In this document: one piece after another, positions 7,833 through 14,674 of the stretch | How positions within the stretch are numbered: the first letter of the stretch is position 1 | Layout of the letters: each line of letters starts with the position of its first letter | NCBI GenBank assembly: GCA_025357895.1 | Contig: JANYLL010000253.1 | Span: forward strand, 1-15,486 | Direction: 5' to 3' | From: Ignavibacteriota bacterium | Lineage (GTDB): Bacteria; Bacteroidota; Ignavibacteria; Palsa-1295 | Length of the DNA stretch: 15,486 nucleotides | The notes under the pieces: generated by a model | Told to the model about the DNA's origin: nothing | Seen by the model: the letters and a program-made list of their open reading frames with translations, nothing else | Database searches by the model: none | Position numbers and translations under genes: made by a program

Positions 7833-7864
7833 TTTGATAACACTTTTTAAGGAAATTAGTTTTC
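7833..7864 (+). promoter_or_regulatory. Candidate promoter for the VWA gene (TTTG-N20-TAGTTTTC)
   Basis: TTTG at 7833-7836, then 20 bases, then TAGTTTTC at 7857-7864. This is one mismatch from the Bacteroidota -7 box TAnnTTTG with near-ideal spacing to the -33 TTTG. A start about seven bases later gives a leader of roughly 65 bases before the ATG at 7935. Confidence 0.4.
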
Positions 7865-7880
7865 GCATTTTCCGAACCAA
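7851..7880 (-). promoter_or_regulatory. Candidate promoter for the four-repeat membrane protein and its leader RNA (TTG-N19-TAATTTCC)
   Basis: On the minus strand, TTG (7880-7878) is followed after 19 bases by TAATTTCC (7858-7851), two mismatches from TAnnTTTG. Transcription would start near 7845, just upstream of the structured leader, giving a 5' untranslated region of about 150 bases. It overlaps the divergent plus-strand candidate, so the two promoters may compete. Confidence 0.3.
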
Positions 7881-7934
7881 CTCTTCCCCTTTCATAGTTG
7901 ATACTTATACATCATATTCATCATTTTTCTCCGC

Positions 7935-9479
7935 ATGTCCAGCGAGCGTACTTTTTTCCAGCGTATGGAGGAATTCGGTTTCCTGGGGCATATCTATGAT
8001 CATCTGCCAAAGGAGTTCACCGCCGTTTTCGAGATCGCAAGGATATTAGAAGTTGATGATAGCAGCCTGCGTCAAAAACTTGAACCCGCGTTTCGCCTTC
8101 CGACCTTAGACAGATCAAAAGTGAGCGAAGAGGTCGAGCTATTCGCGCCGGAAGTTATAGTCGGCGAAGAATACGAAGCCGATTTTATCCGCAACCGACG
8201 CGACGTTGCACGCATCTATTCCTGGCAATTTGCATTACCCGATTCCATTTTTGATCAGCGGCTTGCCGAACGAATGCTTTGGATGCCGGTTTCGAAAGCT
8301 CCGAAGATCATGCCTATTCAGGAGATCGGAGAAAGTTTTTCTTTCGATAGCCGCAAGCAGAAAGTATTTGTTCTCTTCGATACTTCTTCATCAATGCATC
8401 AGCATCACCGGATTCATCTGGCGCAGGCAATACTCCTTCATTTTCTCGAACGTAATAAAACCGATCTGGGATTTATCAGTTTGCGCACGTTTGACGATCA
8501 TGTAGGCGAAATGCATTCGGCAACCAGCCCGGAAAGTTATAGTGCGCTCATCCGGTATATTTTGCGCATCACTCATCTAGGGAATGGCACCGTATTGCAA
8601 AAAGCATTGCTGCGCGCACTTGATGAGATCGCGCAGATGGAGCATTTATCGGGCGCAGAGATTCTTGTCATTACCGATGGCGCTGTTTCGATCGATGAAG
8701 AACTACTGCGATCAAAAATGGATTCGGATACGAAGATCCATACTATTAAGATCGGACATTCGAATATCTTTGCATCCGATAAAATGATCGATGATATTAT
8801 TCGCTCCGGGAAATTCGGGAATACAAAGGTATTACAAGATCTTTTTTATCAGGAACACGAATTAGCGCGTGGCTTAGAGCATTCGCAGGCGCATGATAAA
8901 CATCATCAATATGAACAATCACTGCGCTTTGTTCGCTCGCAGATCAATGCAAAGAAAGCCGAGTTTGCAAGTGAATTCAGCAAACAATACGGACATGAAC
9001 TCGAACGCCTCTCCGATGTCTATATAGAAATTGAGGATTTAGACGACACGATCCTTTTCCGTGCAACCGGCGATGAGATAGACGATCTGGAAATGCTCAT
9101 CAGATCGATCGAGGAAGATGCCGAGCAATTTTTTACACCGGAGATGACGAAAAAGATCGCCATCATGCATGACCATTTAAATTTTCTTCTGAAATATGAA
9201 AAAGATCCCAAACTTCGTAAACGCCTCGAAGCCCTCGATGACCGCCTCCAAAAACTTTTGGAAAGCGCCATGGATATCGCTGATGATGATAACGGCGAGA
9301 CCTCTAACGCTCCGTCGCATTCATCGATCTCGCTTCCAATGACTGATGAAGATGTCCGCGACCTGCATTTCCTCTTGGAGTTCGATAGCCGCATCGGCAA
9401 AACGCAGTGGCGGCTGCTGTTTTTATTTTTGAAAAAATCTTTAGTAAAAGCTATAAAGCGAGTAATACGAAAATTTTGA
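7935..9479 (+). CDS. VWA (von Willebrand factor A) domain protein with intact MIDAS
   Basis: A 514-residue soluble protein with no signal peptide or membrane helix, hence probably cytoplasmic. Residues 1-140 are an acidic helical region. Residues about 142-280 form a VWA domain: VFVLFDTSSSM gives the metal-site DxSxS (D149, S151, S153), GNGT supplies T219 and VITDG supplies D248. The divalent-metal MIDAS site is therefore complete. Residues about 305-470 are highly charged and helical or coiled-coil-like, then a poorly conserved-looking Ser-rich linker and a basic end. In ViaA and CoxE-like proteins the VWA domain is C-terminal; here it is central with a 230-residue tail. Such proteins usually act with a MoxR/RavA AAA+ ATPase, but none is in the window. 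The gene is divergent from the membrane protein gene. Start chosen for length and promoter spacing; no clear Shine-Dalgarno. Confidence 0.88.
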   Translation: MSSERTFFQRMEEFGFLGHIYDHLPKEFTAVFEIARILEVDDSSLRQKLEPAFRLPTLDRSKVSEEVELFAPEVIVGEEYEADFIRNRRDVARIYSWQFALPDSIFDQRLAERMLWMPVSKAPKIMPIQEIGESFSFDSRKQKVFVLFDTSSSMHQHHRIHLAQAILLHFLERNKTDLGFISLRTFDDHVGEMHSATSPESYSALIRYILRITHLGNGTVLQKALLRALDEIAQMEHLSGAEILVITDGAVSIDEELLRSKMDSDTKIHTIKIGHSNIFASDKMIDDIIRSGKFGNTKVLQDLFYQEHELARGLEHSQAHDKHHQYEQSLRFVRSQINAKKAEFASEFSKQYGHELERLSDVYIEIEDLDDTILFRATGDEIDDLEMLIRSIEEDAEQFFTPEMTKKIAIMHDHLNFLLKYEKDPKLRKRLEALDDRLQKLLESAMDIADDDNGETSNAPSHSSISLPMTDEDVRDLHFLLEFDSRIGKTQWRLLFLFLKKSLVKAIKRVIRKF

Positions 9480-9523
9480 TTCACAAAAAAAATATCCGGA
9501 AAACTTTTGTACAAATATCTGCG

Positions 9524-11212
9524 ATGAATTCTCTTCGAAGAATTTCATTCTTCTTTTTATTACTCTTTGCCGTAGCACCGCTATCTGCCCAATGGAAACT
9601 CGTTGCTCCGAATATGATCGCAGCTATTTCGCGTCCATATAATGGTGGCGGTGCTCTCATTAATCATAACGGAATTCTGTGGGCAGGTTATCATAACGTC
9701 TGGATGTCCTCCGATACAGGAAAGTCATGGAGTTTACGTACGCCATTTAATAATTTTAATAATTCCTGTATTAAAGATATTTCTTTTTTTGATGATAATA
9801 TCGGACTTGCAACGACACAAAATGGCGAAGTATATATTACACAGGATCAAGGAATTTCATGGAAGCAGCATGTTCCTCGGAATCCATTTCGCTTTAGGCC
9901 AAGCATTGAAAGCGGATGCTTTGTTGGAACTGCCAATAATATCATTGCCTGCTCTTATGCAGGTGATCGCTATGTATCAATGGATGGCGGAGCAACATGG
10001 ATGATTACTCTTGCCGATAGCCTTGCAAATCAGGTTCGCTCTGGAAGCGGCGGAACTGCATATCTGATCGGTGGTTTTGATCGGGGTATTTCTGTTGGTG
10101 CACATCTGTATGAGACGAATGATTTCGGTGCATCATGGTTCATGCATCCGGGAGTCTTCGATTGGGATAGTTATTCCTTCGAGCGCGATCATTGTGATAC
10201 TTCTATTTTCTATGTGGTCAATGATGATCTTGCTGCCAGAACAAATAAAATTTCACGGGTTCTGGTTTCTCAAAATACCGGATCTTCCTGGAGCGGATCC
10301 GATGGTCATACCATCCCTCATCATTGCGGCTCGATCAGTGCTGCACAAAATGCAATTTTTGTTCAGACTTATTCAGGCATCAGCCGCTCCACCGATCGGG
10401 GACGATCATGGAAAGATCTCGGAGGTCCGCCCAATTATACTGATACCCGTTTCGTAACAGCCATTAATAATAATGTCGTCGTAGCAGTCGATAGTTTCGG
10501 ATCGGTTTGGGTTACATCTAATAGCGGCGGCGATTCGCTTTCGTATAATGATGTAAGCACTCTTTCACTACTGACTGCTGATCAACAAAATGACACGATC
10601 GGTGGCAGCGTTGCCGTTCCGATTTCATTGAATGGAATTGGCAGCCCTATCGATGCGGAACTGATCGTGCATTATAACTCGGAACTTGTATATAAAGGCA
10701 CCTATTCGGTAAATCATCTCCGACTGGATATTGCCGGTCAATCATGGAGCGGTAGATCACGGATCAGGATTCCGGATGCAAATTCTTCGGGAATCATTGC
10801 ATATTCCTATTTTGATATCTTTACTGATTCCTCAAAGAAAACAAATGTTACCTTTGACTCAATATTTTTCTGTACGGATTATTCATCTACCCGTGCGACA
10901 AGTACTATTACGACTGTTTCAATTTGCGGAGAGGATATATTATCTCGTTTTATTCGTGATAGTAGCTTTCCCGATCTTTCTGTTATGCCGAATCCATCGA
11001 ACGGAGATATTTCCATTTTTTCGTCCTGCGATCTTGGCAATGTGCATGTCATTATCTATGATATGCTAGGGATCAACCGAGGCGAAAATAATATTACATT
11101 ATACAAAAATACACCGGCAAAACTTCTATCTCCTGTTGCAAATGGAGTGTATTCGGTTCAGGTAATATCGCCGGCTCGCATATATGACTTGCGCGTTGTG
11201 GTTAACAGGTAA
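9524..11212 (+). CDS. T9SS-sorted Asp-box propeller protein, short paralogue
   Basis: A 562-residue extracellular protein. The frame is open further upstream to 9407, but that extension overlaps the VWA gene. ATG 9524 directly begins a classic signal peptide (MNSLRRIS, hydrophobic core, LSA before Gln23), so it is the start. Residues about 23-340 carry six Asp-box turns (SSDTGKSW, TQDQGISW, SMDGGATW, TNDFGASW, SQNTGSSW, STDRGRSW) and close with WVTSNSGGDSL. Residues about 345-470 form a beta-sandwich resembling a cohesin-like fold (SVAVPISLNGI..., LIVHYNSELVY). Residues 483-562 are a type-A T9SS sorting domain (VMPNPSNGDISIF, IIYDMLGINRG, NGVYSVQV, LRVVVNR). It is 44 bases after the VWA gene and 87 before its longer paralogue. 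Probably a surface-exposed binding or structural protein; no catalytic motif seen. Confidence 0.9.
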   Translation: MNSLRRISFFFLLLFAVAPLSAQWKLVAPNMIAAISRPYNGGGALINHNGILWAGYHNVWMSSDTGKSWSLRTPFNNFNNSCIKDISFFDDNIGLATTQNGEVYITQDQGISWKQHVPRNPFRFRPSIESGCFVGTANNIIACSYAGDRYVSMDGGATWMITLADSLANQVRSGSGGTAYLIGGFDRGISVGAHLYETNDFGASWFMHPGVFDWDSYSFERDHCDTSIFYVVNDDLAARTNKISRVLVSQNTGSSWSGSDGHTIPHHCGSISAAQNAIFVQTYSGISRSTDRGRSWKDLGGPPNYTDTRFVTAINNNVVVAVDSFGSVWVTSNSGGDSLSYNDVSTLSLLTADQQNDTIGGSVAVPISLNGIGSPIDAELIVHYNSELVYKGTYSVNHLRLDIAGQSWSGRSRIRIPDANSSGIIAYSYFDIFTDSSKKTNVTFDSIFFCTDYSSTRATSTITTVSICGEDILSRFIRDSSFPDLSVMPNPSNGDISIFSSCDLGNVHVIIYDMLGINRGENNITLYKNTPAKLLSPVANGVYSVQVISPARIYDLRVVVNR

Positions 11213-11299
11213 CATTGCAATTTTCGTACTAATTTTACATTTTATACTTTACATTTTTTCTTTGTAACTACATTCATCATTTGGTGTTTATTAATCCTA

Positions 11300-13360
11300 A
11301 TGAAGGCTCCGATCCGAATTTTTCTATTTTTTTTCGCCCTCCTCAGTTTTTCTCTGAGCGGAAATATCTATGCACAGTGGAAGGAAATTGCGCCGAACTT
11401 AGTATCTAATTACTTCCCCCCCTTCCTCGCAAACGCCGATCTTGGAGCTATCCATTTTAAGGATGGAGTTCTCTGGGCAGGATGGCGTGATCTGTGGTTC
11501 TCCAATGATACAGGAAAAACTTGGAAGCAAAGCAACATAGTTTTACCGAAAGATCATATAATTTCCGATATCAATTTTTTTGATAAGTTAAATGGAATTA
11601 TTTCCACTGAATTTCAAGCTAATCCACCGACAAGCGCAGGGATACTTTTAAAAACTGTGGATGGTGGTCTCTCATGGAAACGAATTCTGACAATTCCCTC
11701 AAGCATTCCAAATATTGCATACAGTGGCTCCGCCAGCATTATACATGCAATATCAGAAGGTGGAGATTTTTTTACCAGTATCGATGGAGGAACCTCCTGG
11801 AAAAACACAAGACCTGGCGTAAATTTTGGGCTATGTTTTGCAATTGCTAAAGATAATCGAATCTATACATTAACTGCGGCATACGATCCGAGCGGCTTAC
11901 TCGGAACAATTTCATTTTCAACTGATCGTGGTATTTCCTGGAATAAAACCTCCGGAACTCCTGATGGTGATTCTTATACAATTTGTGCAGATTCCTGCGA
12001 TCCAAAACGACTTAATATTGCAAGTGAAGATTATTTATCTACTATAGCGCCGCTTAATCTTTCCCAACTCTTTTATTCAATTGATGCAGGGAATTCATTT
12101 GTAAGTTCAGTCGCATTTCCCGCTCCGTATCTTAGCGGAGGGATGACCTGTACGGCAAATACAATTTATACTTCAAGTATAAAGAATGGAATTTACCGCT
12201 CGATTGATCGCGGTCTTACTTGGAAAAATCTCGGAGGTCCTCTTTCGATGGCAGTTGATGGAAGAAACATTGCCTGCGTCAATGATAATATTGTATTTGT
12301 GCTTGATGCCGATGGAAGCATTTGGGAGACGATAAATAGCGGCGGTGATTCTCTAACTAACTTAGGTATTAACGATCTTGCACTATTGCAGAATTCTCTG
12401 TTCTCAAAAGATTCGCTCTTTGTCTGCGATAATACGATCTCTATTATCCAGTCTGTTACTCTTCAACCGAAAGGTTGTTCACCCCCGACACTCGTGAAGA
12501 TCGAAGTTCTTGGCTCGGATTCTCTGAGTTATACTGCTACTCAGATTACAGGTGATTCCATCAGTGTAATTTTCTCACCTCTGTATAATAATTTAAATTC
12601 TGCCCAACTGATCCTGACACTTAGCGATGGAAGTAAGAGGATCGTGACCTTAATGGGTTACGGAATTCCGCCAACTCCACTGACAATAACAACAACTGCA
12701 AATCAAAATGTGGATACACTGGGTGCATTAGTGACAATTCCTATCATGATAAATGGATTACGTAAGCCGGAAAATATAACACTCGTCATGCATTATGACA
12801 CCGTATTAAATTATAACGGCTCTCTCTCCAACACCGGTGTAAAACTTGATTTGCCAAATGAGCAGTGGAAAGGGCGCACAAAATTAAGCATTCCGAATGC
12901 AACATCAAATAAAATTCTCGGTTTTGCTCATTTTGATGTATTTAATGATTCTGTAGCTGTGCAAAAAGTCTCTTTCGATTCGCTGACAGTTCTTTCACCT
13001 CTGGCAGCATGTCAATATATTTATTACCCGTCACCCGAAGCGGCGGCAAGTATTGTGACGCCGCTATCAGGCTGTGGAGTTCTGACAATTTCACGTTATC
13101 TGCATCATAATCAAGTTCCGCAATTACGTATAACTCCCAATCCTACAACGGGTGATGTTTTGATCACATCATCATTGAATCTTGGGGAATGCAGTATAAC
13201 CATCTATGATATTTTAGGCACAGAAAAAGGAAGGCAATCGCTAACTCTTGCAAAAAATTCTCCTGCTAAAGTTTTGCTCCCGGTTGGTAATGGCGTGTAT
13301 GCTGTAATAGTAAAGTCAGAAATAGGCTCGTATGATCTGAGGGTTGTTGTGAATAAATAA
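11300..13360 (+). CDS. T9SS-sorted Asp-box propeller protein, long paralogue with an extra Ig-like domain
   Basis: A 686-residue extracellular protein, the tandem paralogue of the preceding gene. The signal peptide ends IYA before Gln26. Residues about 26-350 hold Asp-box turns (SNDTGKTW, TVDGGLSW, SIDGGTSW, STDRGISW, SIDAGNSF, SIDRGLTW) and end WETINSGGDSL, matching the paralogue. Residues about 370-455 are an extra domain absent from the shorter copy (LFVCDNTISI, GCSPPTLVKIEVLG, VIFSPLYNNLNSAQLIL, RIVTLMGYG), resembling ASH/HYDIN-type or 'choice-of-anchor' Ig-like domains. A cohesin-like sandwich (about 465-595, VTIPIMINGL...) and a type-A T9SS sorting domain (607-686; TPNPTTGDVLI, IYDILGTEKG, LRVVVNK) follow. 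The two C-termini align residue by residue over the last 80 positions. The gene ends just before a repeat-rich spacer containing a likely terminator. Confidence 0.9.
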   Translation: MKAPIRIFLFFFALLSFSLSGNIYAQWKEIAPNLVSNYFPPFLANADLGAIHFKDGVLWAGWRDLWFSNDTGKTWKQSNIVLPKDHIISDINFFDKLNGIISTEFQANPPTSAGILLKTVDGGLSWKRILTIPSSIPNIAYSGSASIIHAISEGGDFFTSIDGGTSWKNTRPGVNFGLCFAIAKDNRIYTLTAAYDPSGLLGTISFSTDRGISWNKTSGTPDGDSYTICADSCDPKRLNIASEDYLSTIAPLNLSQLFYSIDAGNSFVSSVAFPAPYLSGGMTCTANTIYTSSIKNGIYRSIDRGLTWKNLGGPLSMAVDGRNIACVNDNIVFVLDADGSIWETINSGGDSLTNLGINDLALLQNSLFSKDSLFVCDNTISIIQSVTLQPKGCSPPTLVKIEVLGSDSLSYTATQITGDSISVIFSPLYNNLNSAQLILTLSDGSKRIVTLMGYGIPPTPLTITTTANQNVDTLGALVTIPIMINGLRKPENITLVMHYDTVLNYNGSLSNTGVKLDLPNEQWKGRTKLSIPNATSNKILGFAHFDVFNDSVAVQKVSFDSLTVLSPLAACQYIYYPSPEAAASIVTPLSGCGVLTISRYLHHNQVPQLRITPNPTTGDVLITSSLNLGECSITIYDILGTEKGRQSLTLAKNSPAKVLLPVGNGVYAVIVKSEIGSYDLRVVVNK

Positions 13361-13391
13361 AAGTCAAAAGTTCAAAATCAAAAGTCAAAAT
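13359..13391. repeat. Short degenerate tandem repeat of AAGTCAA-type units
   Basis: The spacer right after the stop codon reads as four to five imperfect copies of AAGTCAA / AAGTTCAA / AATCAA. It borders the palindromic element that follows. Heptamer-like spacers of this type are common in intergenic DNA of some bacteria; no function is evident. Confidence 0.5.
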
Positions 13392-13411
13392 GAACTCCCC
13401 TCGTTTTTTAA

Positions 13412-13442
13412 CTCCGGTTGTCATTCCGAACGGAGATTTTTT
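13412..13442 (+). terminator. Intrinsic terminator of the long Asp-box gene, formed by the edge of the repeat element
   Basis: CTCCG (13412-13416) pairs with CGGAG (13431-13435), with two further TT/AA pairs after a bulged G. It is followed by A and six T residues (13437-13442). It lies 52 bases after the stop at 13360 and overlaps the left end of the palindromic element. The T-run abuts an ATG at 13443, which argues against that ATG being the start of the next gene. Confidence 0.55.
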
Positions 13443-13565
13443 ATGCAAAGAATAAAAAACGATGTGAGGAATCCCCTGAGGATATACAATAAGCTTTTTC
13501 TTAAACCTCAGGGGATTCCTCAGTCACTCATTCGCTTCGCGAATTTCGGCTCCTTCGGAATGACA
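13419..13565. repeat. 147-bp palindromic dispersed-type repeat (TGTCATTCCGAA ... TTCGGAATGACA)
   Basis: The ends are a perfect 12-base inverted repeat (13419-13430 and 13554-13565). In the centre a perfect 17-base inverted repeat, TGAGGAATCCCCTGAGG (13465-13481) with its complement (13506-13522), encloses a 24-base loop. A further TTCGC-TTC-GCGAA hairpin lies at 13531-13543. The 'TGTCATTCCGAAC..GAGGAATC' pattern with a mirrored end is a widespread dispersed repeat type in bacterial and metagenomic genomes, much like a MITE or REP element. It encodes no transposase. No second complete copy exists in the window, so mobility is inferred from the family pattern only. Confidence 0.75.
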
Positions 13566-14402
13566 GGTATATCTATTTTTCTCTTTGCATTTCATACTTC
13601 CCTTTTTGCTCAGGAAGAAAAAGATTCTTCTACTACACTTTCAATCGCTGCGGCAACAGTTGTTCCTGCGGGCATTGCAAGCGCAATTTATATTTTGAAT
13701 TACGAAGCATTTTGGAAATATGCAACGCAAGTGCCATTCTATATTAGCAACGACCCGCCTTATGCAATGCATATTGATAAATTTGCTCATGGCTATTTAT
13801 CTGCCGTTAGTTCTACAATTATTCGCGATGGATATTTGCTGGCAGGTATGAAGGAGAAAACTGCAACGTGGCTTGGCGCGGGAATTACATTCGGTCTGGG
13901 ACTGCTGATCGAAGCCGAAGATGCTCGGCATGGGAACGATCCGCAATATGGCTTTTCGCCGGGGGATGCATTTGGCGATCTCGTTGGCTCAGCGCTGCCT
14001 GTGCTGCAATACTATTTCCCTGGTGTTCGCAGGTTGCAGCCGAAAATATTTCTTTGGCAATCGGATGCGTATAAGGCAGGAGCATATAAGACCATCGCCG
14101 ATGATTATGAAAGCCAGTATTTCTGGTTGTCATTTGATTTTCATGACTTCACGTCAACTCCTGCATGGCTGAATTTTACAGTAGGTTTCAGCGCAGAAAA
14201 TCTCCAGCAAGTCCGCTTTCTCCCGTTCCGAGCAAATACGACACCCTATACCGATGTCTTTATCGGACCGGATATAAATTTAAAAGGCATTCCCTTCGAA
14301 GGAAGTTTTTGGAAAACATTTACTGATATCATGAGTTGGATTCGTATTCCCTTTCCGTCATTACAAGTATATCCGAGAGTGAAATTTTGGTGGCTGCGGT
14401 GA
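13560..14402 (+). CDS. DUF2279 / YfiM-like exported protein whose start codon lies in a repeat element
   Basis: A 280-residue protein if started at ATG 13560. The frame is open back to ATG 13443, but those 39 codons (MQRIKNDVRN...) merely translate the palindromic repeat and the first follows a terminator T-run. From 13560 the product reads MTGISIFLFAFHTSLFA before Gln18, a hydrophobic signal-like segment with no basic residue in front. The body has the DUF2279 pattern: DKFAHGY (73-79), a Gly-rich GAGITFGLGLLIEAED helix (about 106-121), and GFSPGDAFGDLVG (131-143). DUF2279 proteins are predicted periplasmic or envelope proteins of unknown activity. The C-terminal 120 residues (FWLSFDFHDF, LNFTVGFSAE, YPRVKFWWLR) are strand-like, perhaps an outer-membrane portion. 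The original 5' end was probably replaced by insertion of the repeat. Confidence 0.82.
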   Translation: MTGISIFLFAFHTSLFAQEEKDSSTTLSIAAATVVPAGIASAIYILNYEAFWKYATQVPFYISNDPPYAMHIDKFAHGYLSAVSSTIIRDGYLLAGMKEKTATWLGAGITFGLGLLIEAEDARHGNDPQYGFSPGDAFGDLVGSALPVLQYYFPGVRRLQPKIFLWQSDAYKAGAYKTIADDYESQYFWLSFDFHDFTSTPAWLNFTVGFSAENLQQVRFLPFRANTTPYTDVFIGPDINLKGIPFEGSFWKTFTDIMSWIRIPFPSLQVYPRVKFWWLR

Positions 14403-14473
14403 GAATTAATTTGTTGTAATTATTTTCTGATTTCATAGTTATTCTGTTATCATTCATTATCATCCTAAAGATC

Positions 14474-14617
14474 ATGAAATATTTTATCGTTCTTCTTTTT
14501 GTTTTAGTCGCAACAGCTTCTTGGGCGCAGATTACGCTTGAGCATACGTATCCCGAGGTAAATAATCCCACCGATAAAGGCAAGAGCGAGACACAAAAAT
14601 TAATTATTTTAAAATGA
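14474..14617 (+). CDS. 47-residue secreted mini-protein, possibly the 5' remnant of a larger secreted-protein gene
   Basis: ATG 14474-14476 to TGA 14615-14617. The product begins with a textbook signal peptide, MKYFIVLLFVLVATASWA, before Gln19. It continues ITLEHTYPEVNNP and then ends after a short polar, Lys-rich tail. The 'AQITLEHTYP' start is typical of the mature N-terminus of much longer T9SS-exported proteins in this group (from memory), so this may be a truncated or internally deleted gene. It could equally be a genuine small secreted peptide. The stop codon touches a hairpin at 14616-14650 that could end its transcript. It lies 71 bases after the DUF2279 gene. Confidence 0.5.
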   Translation: MKYFIVLLFVLVATASWAQITLEHTYPEVNNPTDKGKSETQKLIILK

Positions 14618-14650
14618 AAAACCCCACGGGCTTCGATCGTGAGGTTTCTC
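14616..14650 (-). terminator. Hairpin terminator of the DUF4142 gene, possibly bidirectional
   Basis: On the minus strand AAACCUCACG (14647-14638) pairs with CGUGGGGUUU (14628-14619), ten pairs including one G-U, with a 9-base loop. It is followed by further U residues to 14617 and then CAUUUU. It lies 24 bases after the DUF4142 stop. Read on the plus strand the same stem has one C-A mismatch and is followed by TTTCT, so it may also stop transcripts from the mini-ORF. Confidence 0.75.
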
Positions 14651-14674
14651 ATACAGAGGTCATTCTGAAACGAA

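Noticed and set aside
7694..7843. 50-residue N-terminal extension of the membrane protein from ATG 7843
   Set aside because: The extension has no signal, membrane or family pattern and covers the structured leader. The family-like sequence starts just after the ATG at 7693.
9020..9514. 164-codon minus-strand ORF, Ser/Arg-rich
   Set aside because: Antisense to the acidic, charged C-terminal part of the VWA gene; its low-complexity composition is the expected complement, with no independent motif.
9407..9523. 39-residue N-terminal extension of the short Asp-box protein
   Set aside because: It overlaps the VWA gene in another frame, and a normal signal peptide starts precisely at ATG 9524.
13443..13559. 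Coding sequence for the first 39 residues of the DUF2279 ORF
   Set aside because: The peptide is a translation of the repeat element and starts right after a terminator T-run, so it is not treated as genuine protein sequence.
14657..14672. GGTCATTCTGAAACGA resembling the left end of the palindromic repeat
   Set aside because: Only about ten bases match, no mirrored end is found nearby, and it adjoins the DUF4142 stop codon. Probably chance.
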